In this document: one piece after another, positions 27,872 through 36,661 of the stretch
Position numbering within the stretch: position 1 is the stretch's first letter
Layout of the letters: each line of letters begins with the position of its first letter
DNA from: Novosphingobium sp.
Lineage (GTDB): Bacteria > Pseudomonadota > Alphaproteobacteria > Sphingomonadales > Sphingomonadaceae
Direction of reading: 5' to 3'
NCBI RefSeq assembly: GCF_027489515.1
Contig: NZ_JAIXZS010000027.1
Span: forward strand, 1-64,000
Length of the DNA: 64,000 nt
Made by a program: the position numbers and the translations under genes
Notes under the pieces: model-generated
Told to the model about the DNA's origin: nothing
Seen by the model: only the letters and a program-made list of their open reading frames with translations
The model's database searches: none

Positions 27872-29431
27872 CTATTCCCACTCGATCGTGCCGGGCGGCT
27901 TCGAGGTGTAGTCGTAGACCACGCGGTTGATGCCTTTGACCTCGTTGACGATGCGTGTCGCCACGCGGCTGAGGAAATGGGCGTCGAAAGGATAGATATC
28001 GGCGGTCATGCCGTCGGTCGAGGTGACGGCACGCAGCGCGCAGACGGCGTCGTAGGTGCGGAAATCGCCCATCACGCCCACGGTGCGCACCGGCAGCAGC
28101 ACCGCGAAGGCCTGCCAGATCGCATCATAGAGCCCGGCATTGCGGATCTCCTCGAGGTAGATCGCATCGGCCTTGCGCAGGATGTCGCACTTCTCGCGCG
28201 TCACTTCGCCGGGGATGCGGATGGCAAGGCCAGGGCCGGGGAAGGGGTGGCGGCCGACGAAGACGTCGGGCAGCCCCAGTTCGCGGCCCAATGCGCGGAC
28301 TTCGTCCTTGAACAGCTCCCGCAGCGGCTCGACGAGCTTCATGTTCATCCGCTCGGGCAGGCCGCCGACGTTGTGATGGCTCTTGATCGTCACCGAAGGA
28401 CCGCCGGTGAACGAGACGCTTTCGATCACGTCAGGGTAAAGCGTGCCCTGCGCGAGGAAATCTGCACCGCCGACTTGCTTGGCCTCGGCCTCGAACACGT
28501 CGATGAAGGTCTTGCCGATGAACTTGCGCTTGGCCTCCGGGTCGGTCACCCCGGCCAGACCGCCCAGGAACAGCGCCGAAACGTCCTTGTGCACAAGCGG
28601 GATGTTGTAGTGCCCGCGGAACAGGCTGACGACCTGCTCGGCCTCGCCCATGCGCATCAGGCCGTGATCGACGAAGACGCAGGTGAGCTGATCGCCGATC
28701 GCCTCGTGGATCAGCACCGCGGCCACCGCCGAATCGACACCGCCCGAAAGCCCGCAGATCACCCGGCTGTCGCCCACCTGTTCACGGATTTCGGCGATCT
28801 TGGTCTTGCGGAACTCCGCCATTGTCCAGTCGCCGGTGCAGCCGCAGACATGGCGCACGAAATTGGCGATGAGCTTGCCGCCATCGGGGGTGTGGACCAC
28901 CTCGGGATGGAACTGGGTCCCGTAGTACTTCTTCTCCTCGTTCGCGATGACGGCGAAAGGCGCGCCATCGGAGACCGCGACGATGCGGAAGCCCGGTGCG
29001 AACTGGGTCACCTTGTCGCCATGGCTCATCCACACCTGATGCCGCTCGCCCGGTGCCCAGAGGCCGTCGAACAGGGCGCAAGGCTCTGTCACGGTAAGGA
29101 AGGCGCGGCCGAACTCGCCGGAATCACCGGGCAGAACCTCGCCGCCAAGCTGCTGGCTCATCACCTGCTGGCCATAGCAGATGCCCAGGATCGGCAGGCC
29201 GCTCTCGAACAGCACCTGCGGCGCGCGGGGGCTGCCTTCGGCGGGCACGCTTGCCGGGGAACCCGACAGGATGATGCCCTTGGGCTTCATCCGGTGGAAG
29301 GCGGCCTCGGCCTGGGTGAAGGGGGCGATTTCGGAGTAGACCCCCGCTTCGCGCACGCGGCGGGCGATCAACTGGGTGACCTGACTGCCGAAGTCGACGA
29401 TGAGGATCGATTCTGAAGGCTGAATGCTCAT
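27872..29431 (-). CDS. guaA: GMP synthase (glutamine-hydrolysing)
   Basis: 519 residues. The class I glutamine amidotransferase domain (about 1-200) carries the Cys nucleophile in GICYGQQ and HPEV. The ATP pyrophosphatase domain has the P-loop [12 protein letters not shown], and the C-terminal dimerisation domain ends in [14 protein letters not shown]. It converts XMP to GMP. The frame is open to 29761 but ILIVDFGSQ starts the family domain, so the ATG at 29429-29431 is used. Confidence 0.95.
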   Translation of the reverse strand: MSIQPSESILIVDFGSQVTQLIARRVREAGVYSEIAPFTQAEAAFHRMKPKGIILSGSPASVPAEGSPRAPQVLFESGLPILGICYGQQVMSQQLGGEVLPGDSGEFGRAFLTVTEPCALFDGLWAPGERHQVWMSHGDKVTQFAPGFRIVAVSDGAPFAVIANEEKKYYGTQFHPEVVHTPDGGKLIANFVRHVCGCTGDWTMAEFRKTKIAEIREQVGDSRVICGLSGGVDSAVAAVLIHEAIGDQLTCVFVDHGLMRMGEAEQVVSLFRGHYNIPLVHKDVSALFLGGLAGVTDPEAKRKFIGKTFIDVFEAEAKQVGGADFLAQGTLYPDVIESVSFTGGPSVTIKSHHNVGGLPERMNMKLVEPLRELFKDEVRALGRELGLPDVFVGRHPFPGPGLAIRIPGEVTREKCDILRKADAIYLEEIRNAGLYDAIWQAFAVLLPVRTVGVMGDFRTYDAVCALRAVTSTDGMTADIYPFDAHFLSRVATRIVNEVKGINRVVYDYTSKPPGTIEWE

Positions 29432-29775
29432 GGCAGGCGGATAATGATCTCGGTATCCGCTGTCCAGCGAGCCGCGAAAAAAGCGTAATGTGGCGATTGC
29501 GCAACATGCATCTGGTTTATAAAATGTTTTTTCTTTGAAACATTCGTGCTTCACCAAAGGGCATACCGCCAAAAAATCCTGATTTTTCAGCAAACAAGTC
29601 TTGATAAAGTACTGATTGCAAGGAATGCAACCGTGGTTGCCTTGTTCGCACTTGCAGCAGGGCAGGGAAGGCCTATTTGCGCCCTCGTTCCGAACGCTCC
29701 TGCGCAATCCACCACCCTGCCGGCGCGACGTGAACGGGAGAGGTCCCCTGAATGAGCCCAAAACAGGAGGACACT
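29432..29775. other. Intergenic region between guaA and a 27-codon gene
   Basis: 344 bp, markedly AT-rich from 29455 to 29620. It must hold the guaA promoter and the promoter of the small gene on the plus strand. The only strong sequence feature is the two-part element at 29615-29655, shared with a second locus. Confidence 0.5.
29615..29655 (+). promoter_or_regulatory. Shared two-part cis element, copy A
   Basis: ATTGCAAGGAATGCAACC (containing the palindrome TTGCA-N5-TGCAA), then 12 bp, then TTCGCACTTGC. The same two blocks at the same spacing occur at 45581-45621 upstream of a putative small RNA. Here it lies 120 bp before the 27-codon gene. A promoter with an embedded operator is the simplest reading. 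Confidence 0.5.
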
Positions 29776-29859
29776 ATGCGTAACTACACTTCGGCGATCC
29801 TTTCGCTGGTTCTGGCTGCTGGCATCAGCAGCATGTTCTTCGGCGCCACGCTCGTCTGA
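29776..29859 (+). CDS. Small hydrophobic peptide, 27 residues
   Basis: The peptide opens MRNYTSAILSLVLAAGISS and ends MFFGATLV, a single hydrophobic segment that could insert in the membrane or be a signal-like peptide. Support for translation is good: AGGAGG six bases before the ATG, and an 11-bp-stem intrinsic terminator 48 bases after the stop. It stands alone with its own upstream element. I do not recognise a family; small sphingomonad membrane peptides or type I toxin-like peptides look similar in composition. Confidence 0.6.
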   Translation: MRNYTSAILSLVLAAGISSMFFGATLV

Positions 29860-29907
29860 GCCTGTCCCGGTGAACGGCAACCCGCAGCGCGGGCTTCCCA
29901 AACGAAG

Positions 29908-29939
29908 CGGCTGCCTTACCCTTTAAGGCAGCCGTTTTT
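29908..29939 (+). terminator. Intrinsic terminator of the 27-codon gene
   Basis: CGGCTGCCTTA (29908-29918) pairs perfectly with TAAGGCAGCCG (29924-29934) around a 5-base loop and is followed by TTTTTGTTTT. One of the strongest terminators in the window. Confidence 0.92.
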
Positions 29940-29971
29940 GTTTTCCGGCCAAATGGCTATGGACGGTGTCC

Positions 29972-30871
29972 ATGGAGTTGCCGCCCGTCACCCCCCCAAT
30001 CGTCACCCGCCCAATCGTCACCCGCTTTGCCCCGAGCCCCAACGGCCCGCTGCATCTGGGGCACGCTTACGCCGCAATCGTCGCGCATGATCGCGCCCTT
30101 CAGGATGGCGGCCGCTTCCTCCTGCGCATCGAGGATATCGACGGCGCGCGCAGCCAGCCCGAGCTGGCGGACGAATTCCGCGCCGACCTCGCATGGCTGG
30201 GCCTTGCGTTCGAGGAAGTGCCGGCACAATCCACCCGCATCGAGCGCTACCGCGAGGCTGCCAACAACCTGCGCGCGATGGGGCTGCTCTATCCCTGCCG
30301 CTGCACCCGCGCCGAAGTCGCCGCCGCAGCCACGCTGCAAGGGCCTGACGGGCCGATCTATCCCGGCACCTGCCTGCGCAATCCGCCGCTATCCGCCCCC
30401 GATCCGGTCTGGCGCCTCGATGTCGAGCAGGCCTCGGAACTGGCCGGCCCGCTCACCTGGTTCGATGAACGCCGCGGTCCGCAGAGCGCCCGGCCGGCGA
30501 TGCTCGGCGATGTCGTGATCTGGCGCCGCGATGCACCCGCAAGCTATCATCTCGCCGCCACGCTCGATGATGCCGAGGACGGCGTCACTGTCGTCACGCG
30601 CGGCGCTGATCTGTTTGCCGCCACGCATATCCACCGCCTGTTGCAGGTCCTGCTCGGCCTGCCCGAGCCGCGCTGGCATCATCACCCCCTGCTCGTGGGT
30701 CCGGATGGCCGCAAGCTCGCCAAGCGCCGCAATGCACCTTCGCTCGCCGATCGCCGCCGCGCCGGCGAGGACGGCCGCGCACTGGCCGAGGCGCTGCGTT
30801 CTGCCCAGAGTGACACTGGCCGCTTTGACAGTGGTATTTCATTCCATGACGGCCTAGACCTAACACCATGA
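29972..30871 (+). CDS. gluQ: Glutamyl-Q tRNA(Asp) synthetase
   Basis: 299 residues, a class I glutamyl-tRNA synthetase catalytic core without the anticodon-binding half. TRFAPSPNGPLHLGHAY is the HIGH block and GRKLAKRR stands in for KMSKS. CRC and a later TCL probably bind zinc as in E. coli YadB. It glutamylates queuosine in tRNA-Asp. The N-terminus contains a 15-bp tandem duplication (29996-30025) encoding PIVTR twice, so the start is uncertain. The stop overlaps the next start in ATGA. Confidence 0.9.
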   Translation: MELPPVTPPIVTRPIVTRFAPSPNGPLHLGHAYAAIVAHDRALQDGGRFLLRIEDIDGARSQPELADEFRADLAWLGLAFEEVPAQSTRIERYREAANNLRAMGLLYPCRCTRAEVAAAATLQGPDGPIYPGTCLRNPPLSAPDPVWRLDVEQASELAGPLTWFDERRGPQSARPAMLGDVVIWRRDAPASYHLAATLDDAEDGVTVVTRGADLFAATHIHRLLQVLLGLPEPRWHHHPLLVGPDGRKLAKRRNAPSLADRRRAGEDGRALAEALRSAQSDTGRFDSGISFHDGLDLTP

Positions 30872-31104
30872 CGATGCTTCTTGTTCCCGTGATCCTCGTG
30901 CTGATGGCACTGACGGTCTGGTCGCTCATCCGCGGCATTGGCGCCTTTCTCAGCAGCACCAAGGCTGATCTGGAAGGCGACGGCACGCGCGCAACCGAAA
31001 TGCAGCTGCTGCAGAACAAGATGATGTTCAACCGCATCAAGTATCAGGGCCTCGCCGTGGCCGTGGTCGCGGTGCTGCTGCTGCTGACCCACGGCGGCCG
31101 CTGA
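30868..31104 (+). CDS. HIG1-domain twin-helix membrane protein
   Basis: 78 residues, two membrane helices (about 3-29 and 58-75) around a polar loop ending QNKMMFNRIKYQG, the HIG1/twin-TM pattern found in small proteins associated with cytochrome oxidase. The ATG overlaps the gluQ stop. Role in respiration is inferred from the family only. Confidence 0.75.
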   Translation: MTMLLVPVILVLMALTVWSLIRGIGAFLSSTKADLEGDGTRATEMQLLQNKMMFNRIKYQGLAVAVVAVLLLLTHGGR

Positions 31105-31114
31105 ACCTTAAGAC

Positions 31115-31690
31115 GTGGTCAAGCTCAACAAGATCTACACGCGCACCGGCGATCAGGGCACGACCGGCCTTGTCGATGGCTCGCGCCGCGCCAAGCATGA
31201 TCTCAGGATGGAAGCGATCGGCGAGGTCGACGAGCTAAACAGCGTGGTCGGTTTTGCCGCGCTCGCGCTCGAAGCCGATCGCGCCGCCCCGCTGCACCGG
31301 ATCCAGAACGACTTGTTCGATCTCGGCGCCGATCTCGCGACGCCGCTGGGTGATGTGGGCGGGGCCGATTTCACGCCGTCCGAAATGGTCCTGCGGGTCG
31401 TGCCCGCGCAGCCCGCTCGGCTCGAGGCGGAGATCGATGCGCTCAACGCCGCGCTCCCGCCGCTGACCAGCTTCATCCTTCCCGGCGGGAGCGAAGGCGC
31501 TGCGCGTGTCCACCTCGCCCGCGCCATCACCCGCCGCGCCGAACGCGCGGCCACCGCGCTTGCGGCGAGCGAACCGGTCAACCCTGCAGCGCTCGCCTAT
31601 CTCAACCGACTGTCGGACTACTTCTTCGTCCTCGCCCGCGCCATAAATGCCGGCAAGGATCCGCTCTGGGTTCCCGGCGGCTCGCGCTGA
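31115..31690 (+). CDS. Cob(I)yrinic acid a,c-diamide / cobalamin adenosyltransferase, PduO type
   Basis: 191 residues. IYTRTGDQGTTGLVDG at the N-terminus binds ATP; GEVDELNSVVGF and LARAITRRAERAA plus LNRLSDYFFVLARAIN are the conserved helices. It transfers the adenosyl group to cob(I)alamin to make coenzyme B12. The start is GTG at 31115, ten bases after the HIG1 gene. A B12-dependent enzyme is not in this window. Confidence 0.92.
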   Translation: MVKLNKIYTRTGDQGTTGLVDGSRRAKHDLRMEAIGEVDELNSVVGFAALALEADRAAPLHRIQNDLFDLGADLATPLGDVGGADFTPSEMVLRVVPAQPARLEAEIDALNAALPPLTSFILPGGSEGAARVHLARAITRRAERAATALAASEPVNPAALAYLNRLSDYFFVLARAINAGKDPLWVPGGSR

Positions 31691-31774
31691 CCCCACTCCC
31701 AAATCTGCGGCTTCCCACGCGCGCCAAACCTCACTAGGCAGCGCGCAAACGTGCAATCACGCGGGGTTCAAGTC

Positions 31775-32644
31775 ATGCAGACAATCGCAGTCATCGGGGC
31801 CGGACAGATGGGTTCGGGCATCGCGCAGGTCGCGGCCGCATCGGGCAAGTCGGTGCTGCTTTCGGATATCTCGCTGGCCGTGGCCGAAGCCGCGCGCGCG
31901 AAGATCGAAAAGGGGCTGATGAAGCTGGCCGAACGCGGCAAGATTCCCGCCGAGGACGCCGTCGCTACCGTCTCCCGCATCACCCCCGTTGGTGATTATG
32001 CCCGCCTTGGCGAGGCTGACCTCGTGATCGAGGCCGCCACCGAGCGCGAGGATATCAAGCACAAGATCTTCGAGGCCGCCGGCAAGCACCTCGCGCCCAC
32101 CGCGATCATGGCGACGAACACCTCGTCGATCCCGATCACCCGCATGGCGGTTTCCTCGCCTGATGCGCAGCGCTTCATCGGCATCCACTTCTTCAATCCG
32201 GTGCCGCTGATGAAGCTGGTCGAGGTGATTCCCGGCCTTGCTACCTCGGTCGCCACGATCGAGGCAGTGCGCGGCTTCGTCGCCGACATCGGCAAGGAAA
32301 TCGTGCTTTCGCAGGATGAGCCAGGCTTCATCGTCAACCGCATCTTCGTGCCCTTCATCAACGAAGCGGCCTTCGTGCTCGGCTCGGGCACCGGCTCGAT
32401 CCAGGATATCGACAAGGGCGTGAAGCTCGGGCTCAACCATCCGATGGGCCCGCTTGAACTCGCGGATTTCATCGGGCTCGATACCCTGCTCGAGATCATG
32501 AAGATCTACCTCGCCTCCACGGGCGACCCGAAGTACCGCCCCGCGCCGCTGCTGCAGAAGTATGTCGAGGCGGGCTGGCTCGGCCGCAAATCGGGCCGCG
32601 GCTTCTACGACTACAGCGGCGAGGTTCCCGTCCCGACGCGATAG
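31775..32644 (+). CDS. 3-hydroxybutyryl-CoA dehydrogenase
   Basis: 289 residues, single-function type. The NAD site is GAGQMGSGIAQ, the catalytic His lies in GIHFFNPVPLMKLVEV, and GLNHPMGPLELADFIGLD is the C-terminal domain block. It reduces acetoacetyl-CoA or oxidises 3-hydroxybutyryl-CoA. The ATG at 31775 is chosen over an in-frame 31751 start because it begins the dinucleotide fold. A ScoAB CoA-transferase 11 kb away could act in the same ketone-body or polyhydroxybutyrate turnover. Confidence 0.92.
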   Translation: MQTIAVIGAGQMGSGIAQVAAASGKSVLLSDISLAVAEAARAKIEKGLMKLAERGKIPAEDAVATVSRITPVGDYARLGEADLVIEAATEREDIKHKIFEAAGKHLAPTAIMATNTSSIPITRMAVSSPDAQRFIGIHFFNPVPLMKLVEVIPGLATSVATIEAVRGFVADIGKEIVLSQDEPGFIVNRIFVPFINEAAFVLGSGTGSIQDIDKGVKLGLNHPMGPLELADFIGLDTLLEIMKIYLASTGDPKYRPAPLLQKYVEAGWLGRKSGRGFYDYSGEVPVPTR

Positions 32645-32645
32645 G

Positions 32646-32984
32646 CTATTGGCCGTCCCGAGCGTCCGCCTCGTCTTCGACCTCGTCCTCGGGCGCGTTG
32701 GGCGCCGTGTTGCTCACTGCGGCGTTGCGGTGCGGGGATGGGCCATCGTGCACCTGCTCCGGGCTGGATGGATCGAAGCCTCCACCCTCGTCGATCCGGC
32801 GTTTGTCGTCTTCAGCCCAAGACTGGAATTCGGTCTCGCGGGCTTCCTCGCTCGCGTGCGCATTCGGCCCGGTCTGGCTCCACCAGGCGCCCGCGCCGGT
32901 GGTGGTGAAAGCGATCGCGCTCACGGCCATTAACAGCGCCCACGCGAAGGCATACCAGCGGCTGCGGAAGAGCAGTTCGTACAC
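32646..32984 (-). CDS. Hypothetical membrane-anchored acidic protein
   Basis: 112 residues: one N-terminal helix (about 10-30) then a very acidic, proline- and serine-rich tail ending in EDEVEDEADARDGQ. Start GTG at 32982-32984. It converges on the dehydrogenase gene with a one-base gap. I do not recognise the family. Confidence 0.5.
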   Translation of the reverse strand: MYELLFRSRWYAFAWALLMAVSAIAFTTTGAGAWWSQTGPNAHASEEARETEFQSWAEDDKRRIDEGGGFDPSSPEQVHDGPSPHRNAAVSNTAPNAPEDEVEDEADARDGQ

Positions 32985-33128
32985 GGTCGGAGTCCGATCG
33001 ATTGCGCTTTCGGCAGTGTGCGGTCGGCGTGGTTAAGAAACGGCAAAGCGGACCAAATCGGATTAAAGTCGTCTAAGAAATCATCCTAAGTTATTGTGCT
33101 GTAAGTATTTTGTGGATTAGAACAAAGC

Positions 33129-33614
33129 ATGAAAATCCGCCATCCCGGCGCGATGATCAAGCATCTCTCCGTCCGCTTCCTCGTCTCGCTCGGCGCGATG
33201 GCAGGGTTTTCCCTCGTAACCCCGCAGTCGAACGCGGCAGGTGCAGCTTCCGGCGATCGGGAAGCCGCCGCATTCACCCGGTGCGAGGGGCGGGAGCGCG
33301 TCACCTGCATCGTTGATGGCGATACGTTCTGGTATCGAGGCCTCAAGATCCGCATCGCCGATATCAACGCGCCCGAACTCGGCCATCCCTCCTGCGCCTA
33401 CGAGGCGCGGCTGGCCGAAAGCGCGACCCGGCGGCTGACCGATCTGCTCAATGCCGGTCCCTTCACATTGGCTGTCGAAGGGCGCGAGACTGACCGCTAT
33501 GGCCGCGCGCTGCGCGTGGTCCTGCGCGGCGGGCGCAGCCTTGGCGAAGTGCTCGAACGCGAAGGCCTTGCCGAACACTGGCAAGGCCGGCGCGGTGACT
33601 GGTGCGCCGGTTGA
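33129..33614 (+). CDS. Secreted thermonuclease-like (SNase) protein
   Basis: 161 residues. A signal peptide (about 9-37) precedes a staphylococcal-nuclease fold: IVDGDTFWYRGLKIRIADINAPEL has the Arg and Asp of the active site, and DRYGRALRVVL is the second block. It probably degrades nucleic acid in the periplasm or outside. The second ATG at 33153 would give a shorter signal peptide and may be the true start. It converges on the TetR gene with six bases between stops. Confidence 0.82.
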   Translation: MKIRHPGAMIKHLSVRFLVSLGAMAGFSLVTPQSNAAGAASGDREAAAFTRCEGRERVTCIVDGDTFWYRGLKIRIADINAPELGHPSCAYEARLAESATRRLTDLLNAGPFTLAVEGRETDRYGRALRVVLRGGRSLGEVLEREGLAEHWQGRRGDWCAG

Positions 33615-33620
33615 TCGGGT

Positions 33621-34256
33621 CTACGCTGCCCGAAGGCCGCTTACACCCATGGCGCCGCGGTCCTGCGCCGAGAGCCCGTCGAACATCGCATCGATGATCC
33701 GCGCCAGCTTCTCTTCGCTCAGCCTGTCCATCAGCATGCCCATCACGCCGATGTTGCAATAGGGCGAGACCATCTGGTTGATCAGGCTCAGCGTCATGTC
33801 GATCTCGAGCCCGGGGAAGAAGCCTTCGCCCATCGCCTCGGCAATGATCATGCTGAGGTAGTGATCGGCAAGGTCGACGTAGCTGCGCACCTGCTCGAAG
33901 TATTCGTTGCCGAGTTCGACATACATCTCGTGCGCCACGGGATCGGCACGGTAGGCATCGCGCATCATCACGAAGCGGCGCGCGAAGAACTCGTACATCT
34001 TGCGGCGGGGCGGCAGCTCGCTGGCGACCACTTCCTCCATGATCGCAACCTTGGGGCGGAACCAGTACTCGGCCACCGCTTCGAGCAGCGCCTCCCGGCT
34101 CTCGAAATAGCGCAGCACCTGCGCCGGAGAGATCCCCGCACGCGCCGCCACTTCCTGCATCGTCAGCGCCTGTCCGCCGCGTTCTTCGATCAGTTCACAC
34201 GCCAATGCGACGAGGCGCTCCTGACCGGCTTCGATATCGGACTGCGCGCGTGGCAT
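33621..34256 (-). CDS. TetR-family transcriptional regulator
   Basis: 211 residues. The helix-turn-helix is ALTMQEVAARAGISPAQVLRYF at about 32-53, followed by a helical ligand-binding domain. The ATG at 34254-34256 has AGGA seven bases upstream; an in-frame ATG 45 bases earlier adds a basic, proline-rich segment. The nucleotidase gene is divergent (126 bp), so mutual regulation is possible. Ligand unknown. Confidence 0.85.
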   Translation of the reverse strand: MPRAQSDIEAGQERLVALACELIEERGGQALTMQEVAARAGISPAQVLRYFESREALLEAVAEYWFRPKVAIMEEVVASELPPRRKMYEFFARRFVMMRDAYRADPVAHEMYVELGNEYFEQVRSYVDLADHYLSMIIAEAMGEGFFPGLEIDMTLSLINQMVSPYCNIGVMGMLMDRLSEEKLARIIDAMFDGLSAQDRGAMGVSGLRAA

Positions 34257-34381
34257 GTTATGATCCTGTCGCCGGGGAGGCCTATAGGTCTTTTTAGGCA
34301 TTGCCGGCTCCGGTTTCAATTCCGCTTCAGGTAATTGATCGAGCACGGATCGGCGCAGGTTCGAGCAAGGAAGACCAGGAT

Positions 34382-36154
34382 ATGACCATGATGGGCAACG
34401 CCGGCCGTCACAGTGCGATTGCTGCAGTGCTAGCGCTGGCGACGCTGCTGTCTGCCTGCGCTGCACCGCGCGGGGCGGCAGGTGTGGCTTCGGCCCCGCC
34501 GCCAGCGGCGCCGGTCGAAGTCGCCATTCTCGCCTTCAACGATTTTCACGGGAACCTTGAACCCCCGCGCCAGAGCGTCGTCACGCCCGATGGACAGGGC
34601 GGCACTGCGCAGGTCCCCGCCGGCGGCGCGGCGTGGCTGGCAAGCGCCCTCGATGCGCTACGCGCGCGCCATCCCAACTCGATGACCGTCGCGGCGGGCG
34701 ATCTGATCAGCGCTTCGCCGCTCGCCTCATCGCTGTTTCTCGATGAACCCTCGGTCGAAGTGCTGAGCCGCCTCGGTCTCGATTACGCGGCAGTAGGCAA
34801 CCACGAGTTCGATCGCGGCACGAAGGAACTGCTGCGCATGCAGGCGGGCGGCTGCGAAAAGCTCACCGCGCGCGAACCGTGCCAGCTCGAACGCTTTGCC
34901 GGCGCGCGGTTCCGCTATCTTGCTGCCAGCACGCTCGCCGCGGGTGGCACGCCGCTCTTTCCGGCGAGTGCGATCCGCACCTTCGGCAGCGGCGCGGGGC
35001 AGGTGAAAGTCGGCGTGATCGGCCTCACGCTGAGGGGCACGCCATCCCTCGTCAATCCCTCGGGCATTGCCGATCTCACCTTCGCCGACGAGGCGGACAC
35101 CATCAACGCCGAGGTTCCGAAGCTCAAGGCTGAGGGCGCCGATGCCGTGGTCGTGCTGATCCACCAGGGCGGGAAGGCATCGGGCACGCCTGATCCCAAT
35201 GGCTGCGCGGGCTTTGATGGCGAGATCCTGCCGATCCTGCAGCGCCTTTCGGGCGCCGTCGATGTCGTCGTCTCGGGCCACACGCATGCCGATTACATCT
35301 GCGATCTGCCGACCAGCGATCCGGCACGGCGGGTTCTGCTCACCAGCGCGGGTCTCTATGGCAAGGAACTGACCGAGATCACGCTCACTATCGATCCCGG
35401 GCAGCACCGCGTCACCGCCCGCAGCGCGCGCAACCTTATTGTGCAATCGCAGCCGTTCACTTCGGCCAAGGGCCCGGTCGCGCTTTCGCCGCTGGTCCCC
35501 GCCTATGCGCCGCGCGCCGATATCGCCGCCTATATCCAGCGCTACGTCGATGCCTCGAAGGCCTTCGCGACCCGGCCGGTGGGCAAGCTGTCGGGTTCTG
35601 CGGGGAAGGCCGAGGGCGCCGCTGGCGGCCCACTCGGCAACCTCATCGCCGATGCGCAGCTCGCCGCCACCCGCTCCGCAGGCGCGCAGATCGCGCTGAT
35701 GAACCCCTTTGGTATCCGCGCGGCCATCGTCCCTGCCGCCGATGGCACGGTCACCTTCGGCGATATCTACCTGGCCCAGCCCTTCGGCAGCGCCCTCATC
35801 ACCGAATCGCTCACGGGTGCTCAGATCAAGGCCGTGCTCGAACAGGGCTTCGATGACATCGGGCCAGATCAGGCGCTCGCCCCCTCGAAGGGCTTTGCCT
35901 ACCGCATCGACCGCCGCGCACCGCTTGGCAGCCGGATCACCGCAATCACGCTGGGCGGCAAGCCACTCGATCCCGCCGCGCAGTACCGGGTGACCATGAA
36001 CGGCTTCCTCGCGCTCGGCGGCGACGGCTTCACCGTGTTCAAGGCGGGCCGCGATGCGGTGACCGGGCCGACCGATATCGAGGCGCTGGAAGCACTCTTC
36101 CGCAGCGCCCCCCGGCTCGATGTACCGGTGGAGGAACGCGTCACTGCCGGCTGA
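34382..36154 (+). CDS. 5'-nucleotidase / UshA-like lipoprotein
   Basis: 590 residues. LATLLSACAAP is a lipobox, so the protein should be lipid-anchored in the envelope. The metallophosphatase domain has FNDFHGNL, GDLIS, GNHEFD and SGHTHADYIC as metal ligands; the C-terminal 5'-nucleotidase domain begins near GGPLGNLIADAQ and contains NPFGIR and GGDGF for substrate binding. It probably releases phosphate and nucleosides from nucleotides. AGGA precedes the chosen ATG. Confidence 0.9.
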   Translation: MTMMGNAGRHSAIAAVLALATLLSACAAPRGAAGVASAPPPAAPVEVAILAFNDFHGNLEPPRQSVVTPDGQGGTAQVPAGGAAWLASALDALRARHPNSMTVAAGDLISASPLASSLFLDEPSVEVLSRLGLDYAAVGNHEFDRGTKELLRMQAGGCEKLTAREPCQLERFAGARFRYLAASTLAAGGTPLFPASAIRTFGSGAGQVKVGVIGLTLRGTPSLVNPSGIADLTFADEADTINAEVPKLKAEGADAVVVLIHQGGKASGTPDPNGCAGFDGEILPILQRLSGAVDVVVSGHTHADYICDLPTSDPARRVLLTSAGLYGKELTEITLTIDPGQHRVTARSARNLIVQSQPFTSAKGPVALSPLVPAYAPRADIAAYIQRYVDASKAFATRPVGKLSGSAGKAEGAAGGPLGNLIADAQLAATRSAGAQIALMNPFGIRAAIVPAADGTVTFGDIYLAQPFGSALITESLTGAQIKAVLEQGFDDIGPDQALAPSKGFAYRIDRRAPLGSRITAITLGGKPLDPAAQYRVTMNGFLALGGDGFTVFKAGRDAVTGPTDIEALEALFRSAPRLDVPVEERVTAG

Positions 36155-36157
36155 GGC

Positions 36158-36661
36158 TCAGCCGAACAGCCAGCGCCCCAACAGGCGGTGAAACGGAAAG
36201 GTCAGCGCGCCTGCCGTCAGCAGCCCGCCGATGACCAGCCCGCGCACCGTGCGGCGATGGGCGGCGTGATCATGCGCGCGGGCGGTGAGTACAAGGCGCG
36301 GGGTCTGCACCGCCACGAAGGCGGAGAGCAGGTGGATCACGCTGAAATGTCCATGATTGGTCTCGAGGATCCAGAAGCTGTCGAGCGCCGACACGAACAT
36401 CGCACCTGCCCAGATCGTGCCCAACCGCCGGTGCAGCCGCGTACCCCGCTTCTGCCACAGGATCACCGGGGTCAGCGTCAGCGCGAAGATCACCGTCAGC
36501 AGATGCAGCCAGACCGCCGGCGGCACTGTGCTCCAACCGGATCGGCCACGCACGATGGCAACCAGCGCGGCAGCGAGCAGGGCCAGCGCGGCCCAGCCCA
36601 GCGCGCGCTCCAGCCGGTCGGGGGTAATCGGCTGCGCGTGCTTCAGCGTTTCGGCGGCCAT
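36158..36661 (-). CDS. DUF2306-type membrane protein
   Basis: 167 residues with four hydrophobic helices. TRLHRRLGTIWAGAMFVSALDSFWI and AHRRTVRGLVIGGL carry the conserved His/Arg pattern of DUF2306 proteins. Function unknown. The start lies inside the 3' end of the DUF1295 gene (19-bp overlap), making a three-gene operon with it and the acyltransferase. Confidence 0.72.
   Translation of the reverse strand: MAAETLKHAQPITPDRLERALGWAALALLAAALVAIVRGRSGWSTVPPAVWLHLLTVIFALTLTPVILWQKRGTRLHRRLGTIWAGAMFVSALDSFWILETNHGHFSVIHLLSAFVAVQTPRLVLTARAHDHAAHRRTVRGLVIGGLLTAGALTFPFHRLLGRWLFG

Noticed and set aside
29645..29655. Sigma-54 promoter in TTCGCACTTGC
   Set aside because: There is no GG at the needed distance before the GC in either copy of the element.
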